This document shows positions 13,966-14,922 of a stretch of DNA of 14,922 bases, in pieces; position 1 is the first letter of the stretch; every line of letters starts with the position of its first letter. Made by a program: the position numbers and the translations under genes. This DNA is from an uncultured Oscillospiraceae bacterium (GTDB lineage: Bacteria; Bacillota; Clostridia; Oscillospirales; Oscillospiraceae). Location of the stretch: assembly GCA_934661735.1 (NCBI GenBank), contig CAKUJN010000051.1, forward strand, positions 1-14,922. The letters run 5' to 3'. Below the pieces are notes generated by a model that saw nothing but the letters and a program-made list of their open reading frames with translations, made no database searches and was not told where the DNA came from.

Positions 13966-14685
13966 ATGAGCACGAGCAAGGAACGCATCTGGGAGCTGGA
14001 CGCGCTGCGCGGATTCTGCATTCTGTGCGTCATTTTCATCCACTTCATGTTCGATCTGACGTATTTTCTGGGCATGGATGTGCATTTTCCGCCCGTCTAT
14101 ACGTTTATCCAACAGTACGGCGGCGTGATTTTCGTCATTCTCTCCGGCATCTGCGTGACGCTTGGCCATCACAGCGCAAGGCGCGGCGCAATCGTGCTTG
14201 GCTGCGGAATGCTCATCACGCTGGTCACATGGGGCATGTACCGGCTGGGGATGGCGGCGGCGGATGTGATTGTCAAATTCGGCGTGCTGCACCTGCTGGG
14301 CGTGTGTATGCTGGTCTATCCCCTGTTCCGGCGGCTTCCGCCCGCCGCGCAGGCCGGCATCGGAGCGTGCATCGTCGTGCTGGGCTATGTGTTTACCACC
14401 ATACGCGTGGAGGCGCGGTGGCTGTTTCCGTTCGGTCTGATTTATCAGGGCTTTACCTCCAGCGACTACTTCCCCATTTTCCCGCAACTGGGCTGGTTCC
14501 TGCTGGGCGCGGCGCTCGGGCGGACGGTCTATCGGGAAAAACAGACACTTCTCCCCTGCGCGGCGCAGGATTTCTTCCTGATCCGGTTCCTCCGCTGGTG
14601 CGGGCGGCAGTCGCTGTGGATTTATCTGGCGCACCAGCCGGTGATCTATGGCATTCTGGAATTGATTGTGTTTTTGAAGCAATAA
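13966..14685 (+). CDS. DUF1624 / heparan-alpha-glucosaminide N-acetyltransferase-like membrane protein
   Basis: This 239-residue protein has about seven hydrophobic segments (near 15-34, 52-67, 74-92, 102-122, 131-145, 172-188 and 215-237). It opens with ELDALRGFCILCVIFIHF (10-27), the pattern shared by DUF1624/HGSNAT_cat and related membrane acyltransferases. FGVLHLLGVCML (105-116) and LAHQPVIYGI (221-230) are further family marks, and His26 and His223 are plausible functional histidines. Such proteins move acyl groups to sugars or envelope polymers across the membrane; here the donor and acceptor are unknown. The ATG at 13966 follows an ideal AAAGGAGG site. The placement after an acyl-CoA synthetase gene is suggestive of a supply-and-use pair but could be coincidental, given the hairpin between them. 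Confidence 0.85.
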   Translation: MSTSKERIWELDALRGFCILCVIFIHFMFDLTYFLGMDVHFPPVYTFIQQYGGVIFVILSGICVTLGHHSARRGAIVLGCGMLITLVTWGMYRLGMAAADVIVKFGVLHLLGVCMLVYPLFRRLPPAAQAGIGACIVVLGYVFTTIRVEARWLFPFGLIYQGFTSSDYFPIFPQLGWFLLGAALGRTVYREKQTLLPCAAQDFFLIRFLRWCGRQSLWIYLAHQPVIYGILELIVFLKQ

Positions 14686-14717
14686 ACGGTGCGTTCCGGT
14701 TTCACCGAAGTGCCGTT
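14685..14717. other. stem-loop overlapping the acyltransferase stop codon
   Basis: A stem of about 14 pairs with two bulged bases and a TTC loop begins at the last base of the TAA stop codon: AACGGTGC pairs with GTGCCGTT, TTC with GAA, and GGT with ACC. No U-tract follows. It may serve as the transcript's 3' end structure. Confidence 0.6.
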
Positions 14718-14720
14718 GAT

Positions 14721-14922
14721 GCGGCGAGGCCGCAACCGTGCCTCCGGCGGCTCGTCCTCACAAACTCCAAGCGACGCTTCGCTCTGCATACGTTCGGCTA
14801 AGCCAATCGCGCGGCGCAAAGCTTGCGCTCTTGGAGCCTCACGCAATTCCTCGCCCCGCCGCAAGCGGCAGGTCTCGTCCGTTCCGTTGCTCGTCCTCTC
14901 CAAATTGCAAACGCTTCGCTGG
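14721..14922. repeat. non-coding hairpin-rich tail, probable dispersed repeat
   Basis: About 200 bases without a credible gene hold several short hairpins: GCGG/CCGC (14721-14733), AGCGA/TCGCT (14770-14783), GCGCAA/TTGCGC (14814-14828), and the outer pair CTCCAAG (14766-14772) with CTTGGAG. A minus-strand open frame here (14646-14903) reads like a recurring spurious protein. The text CCAGCGAAGCG at the very end (minus strand) also occurs at 173-183. This suggests a repeated intergenic element, but the copy number is not testable in this window. Confidence 0.5.

Noticed and set aside
12048..14075. 675-codon minus-strand open frame opposite the acyl-CoA synthetase
   Set aside because: It is antisense to a gene with a complete set of ANL motifs; the low-complexity His/Arg/Asp/Val translation has no domain signal.
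14646..14903. 85-codon minus-strand open frame at the right end
   Set aside because: It overlaps the acyltransferase 3' end and hairpins, has no good ribosome binding site, and looks like a translated repeat rather than a gene.

Overview
The window looks like chromosomal DNA of a GC-rich Gram-positive Clostridia-type bacterium, probably of the Oscillospirales. This is inferred from canonical AGGAGG ribosome binding sites, sigma-A type promoters with 17-bp spacers, a lipoprotein sugar-binding protein, a LytR-CpsA-Psr cell-wall enzyme, occasional TTG starts, and an ABC sugar importer without its own ATPase. No rRNA, tRNA, CRISPR array, transposase or phage gene is visible. Ten of the eleven genes belong to recognisable families; the gene at 5944-6966 has no family I can name.

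Layout. 1-263: non-coding, densely packed with inverted repeats. 264-953 (-): PuuD-like class I glutamine amidotransferase/peptidase C26 with its own promoter. 1165-6966 (-): five genes read leftward from a strong promoter at 7021-7049, in the order alpha/alpha-toroid protein of unknown function, class III PLP aminotransferase with an eight-cysteine insert, extracellular sugar-binding lipoprotein, MalF-type permease, MalG-type permease. A U-tract terminator at 1054-1092 ends the unit. 7191-8423 (+): divergent ROK-family repressor, whose -35 element overlaps an AT-rich palindrome that may be its operator. 8504-10688 (-): a two-gene unit, LCP cell-wall ligase then prolyl-tRNA editing protein, between a promoter at 10750-10778 and a perfect 16-bp stem terminator at 8448-8485. 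10874-12025 (+): DUF362 protein with two 4Fe-4S motifs. 12159-13904 (+): AMP-forming acyl-CoA synthetase. 13966-14685 (+): DUF1624/HGSNAT-like membrane acyltransferase. 14686-14922: non-coding, hairpin-rich, resembling a dispersed repeat.

How the genes may work together. The ROK regulator plus the leftward unit looks like a substrate-inducible catabolic locus: a carbohydrate-type importer brings in a ligand, and two cytoplasmic enzymes, an aminotransferase and an alpha/alpha-toroid protein, process it. That enzyme pair is not one I can match to a described sugar pathway, so the substrate, perhaps an amino-bearing sugar or glycoside, is open. This is the best candidate here for an undescribed system. 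The import ATPase must be supplied from elsewhere, as MsmX-type shared ATPases do. The right half looks like ordinary housekeeping and lipid or envelope functions. A recurring feature is strong stem-loops after stop codons without U-tracts (2941-2963, 4387-4428, 13919-13945, 14685-14717), which may be mRNA-stabilising or attenuating structures.
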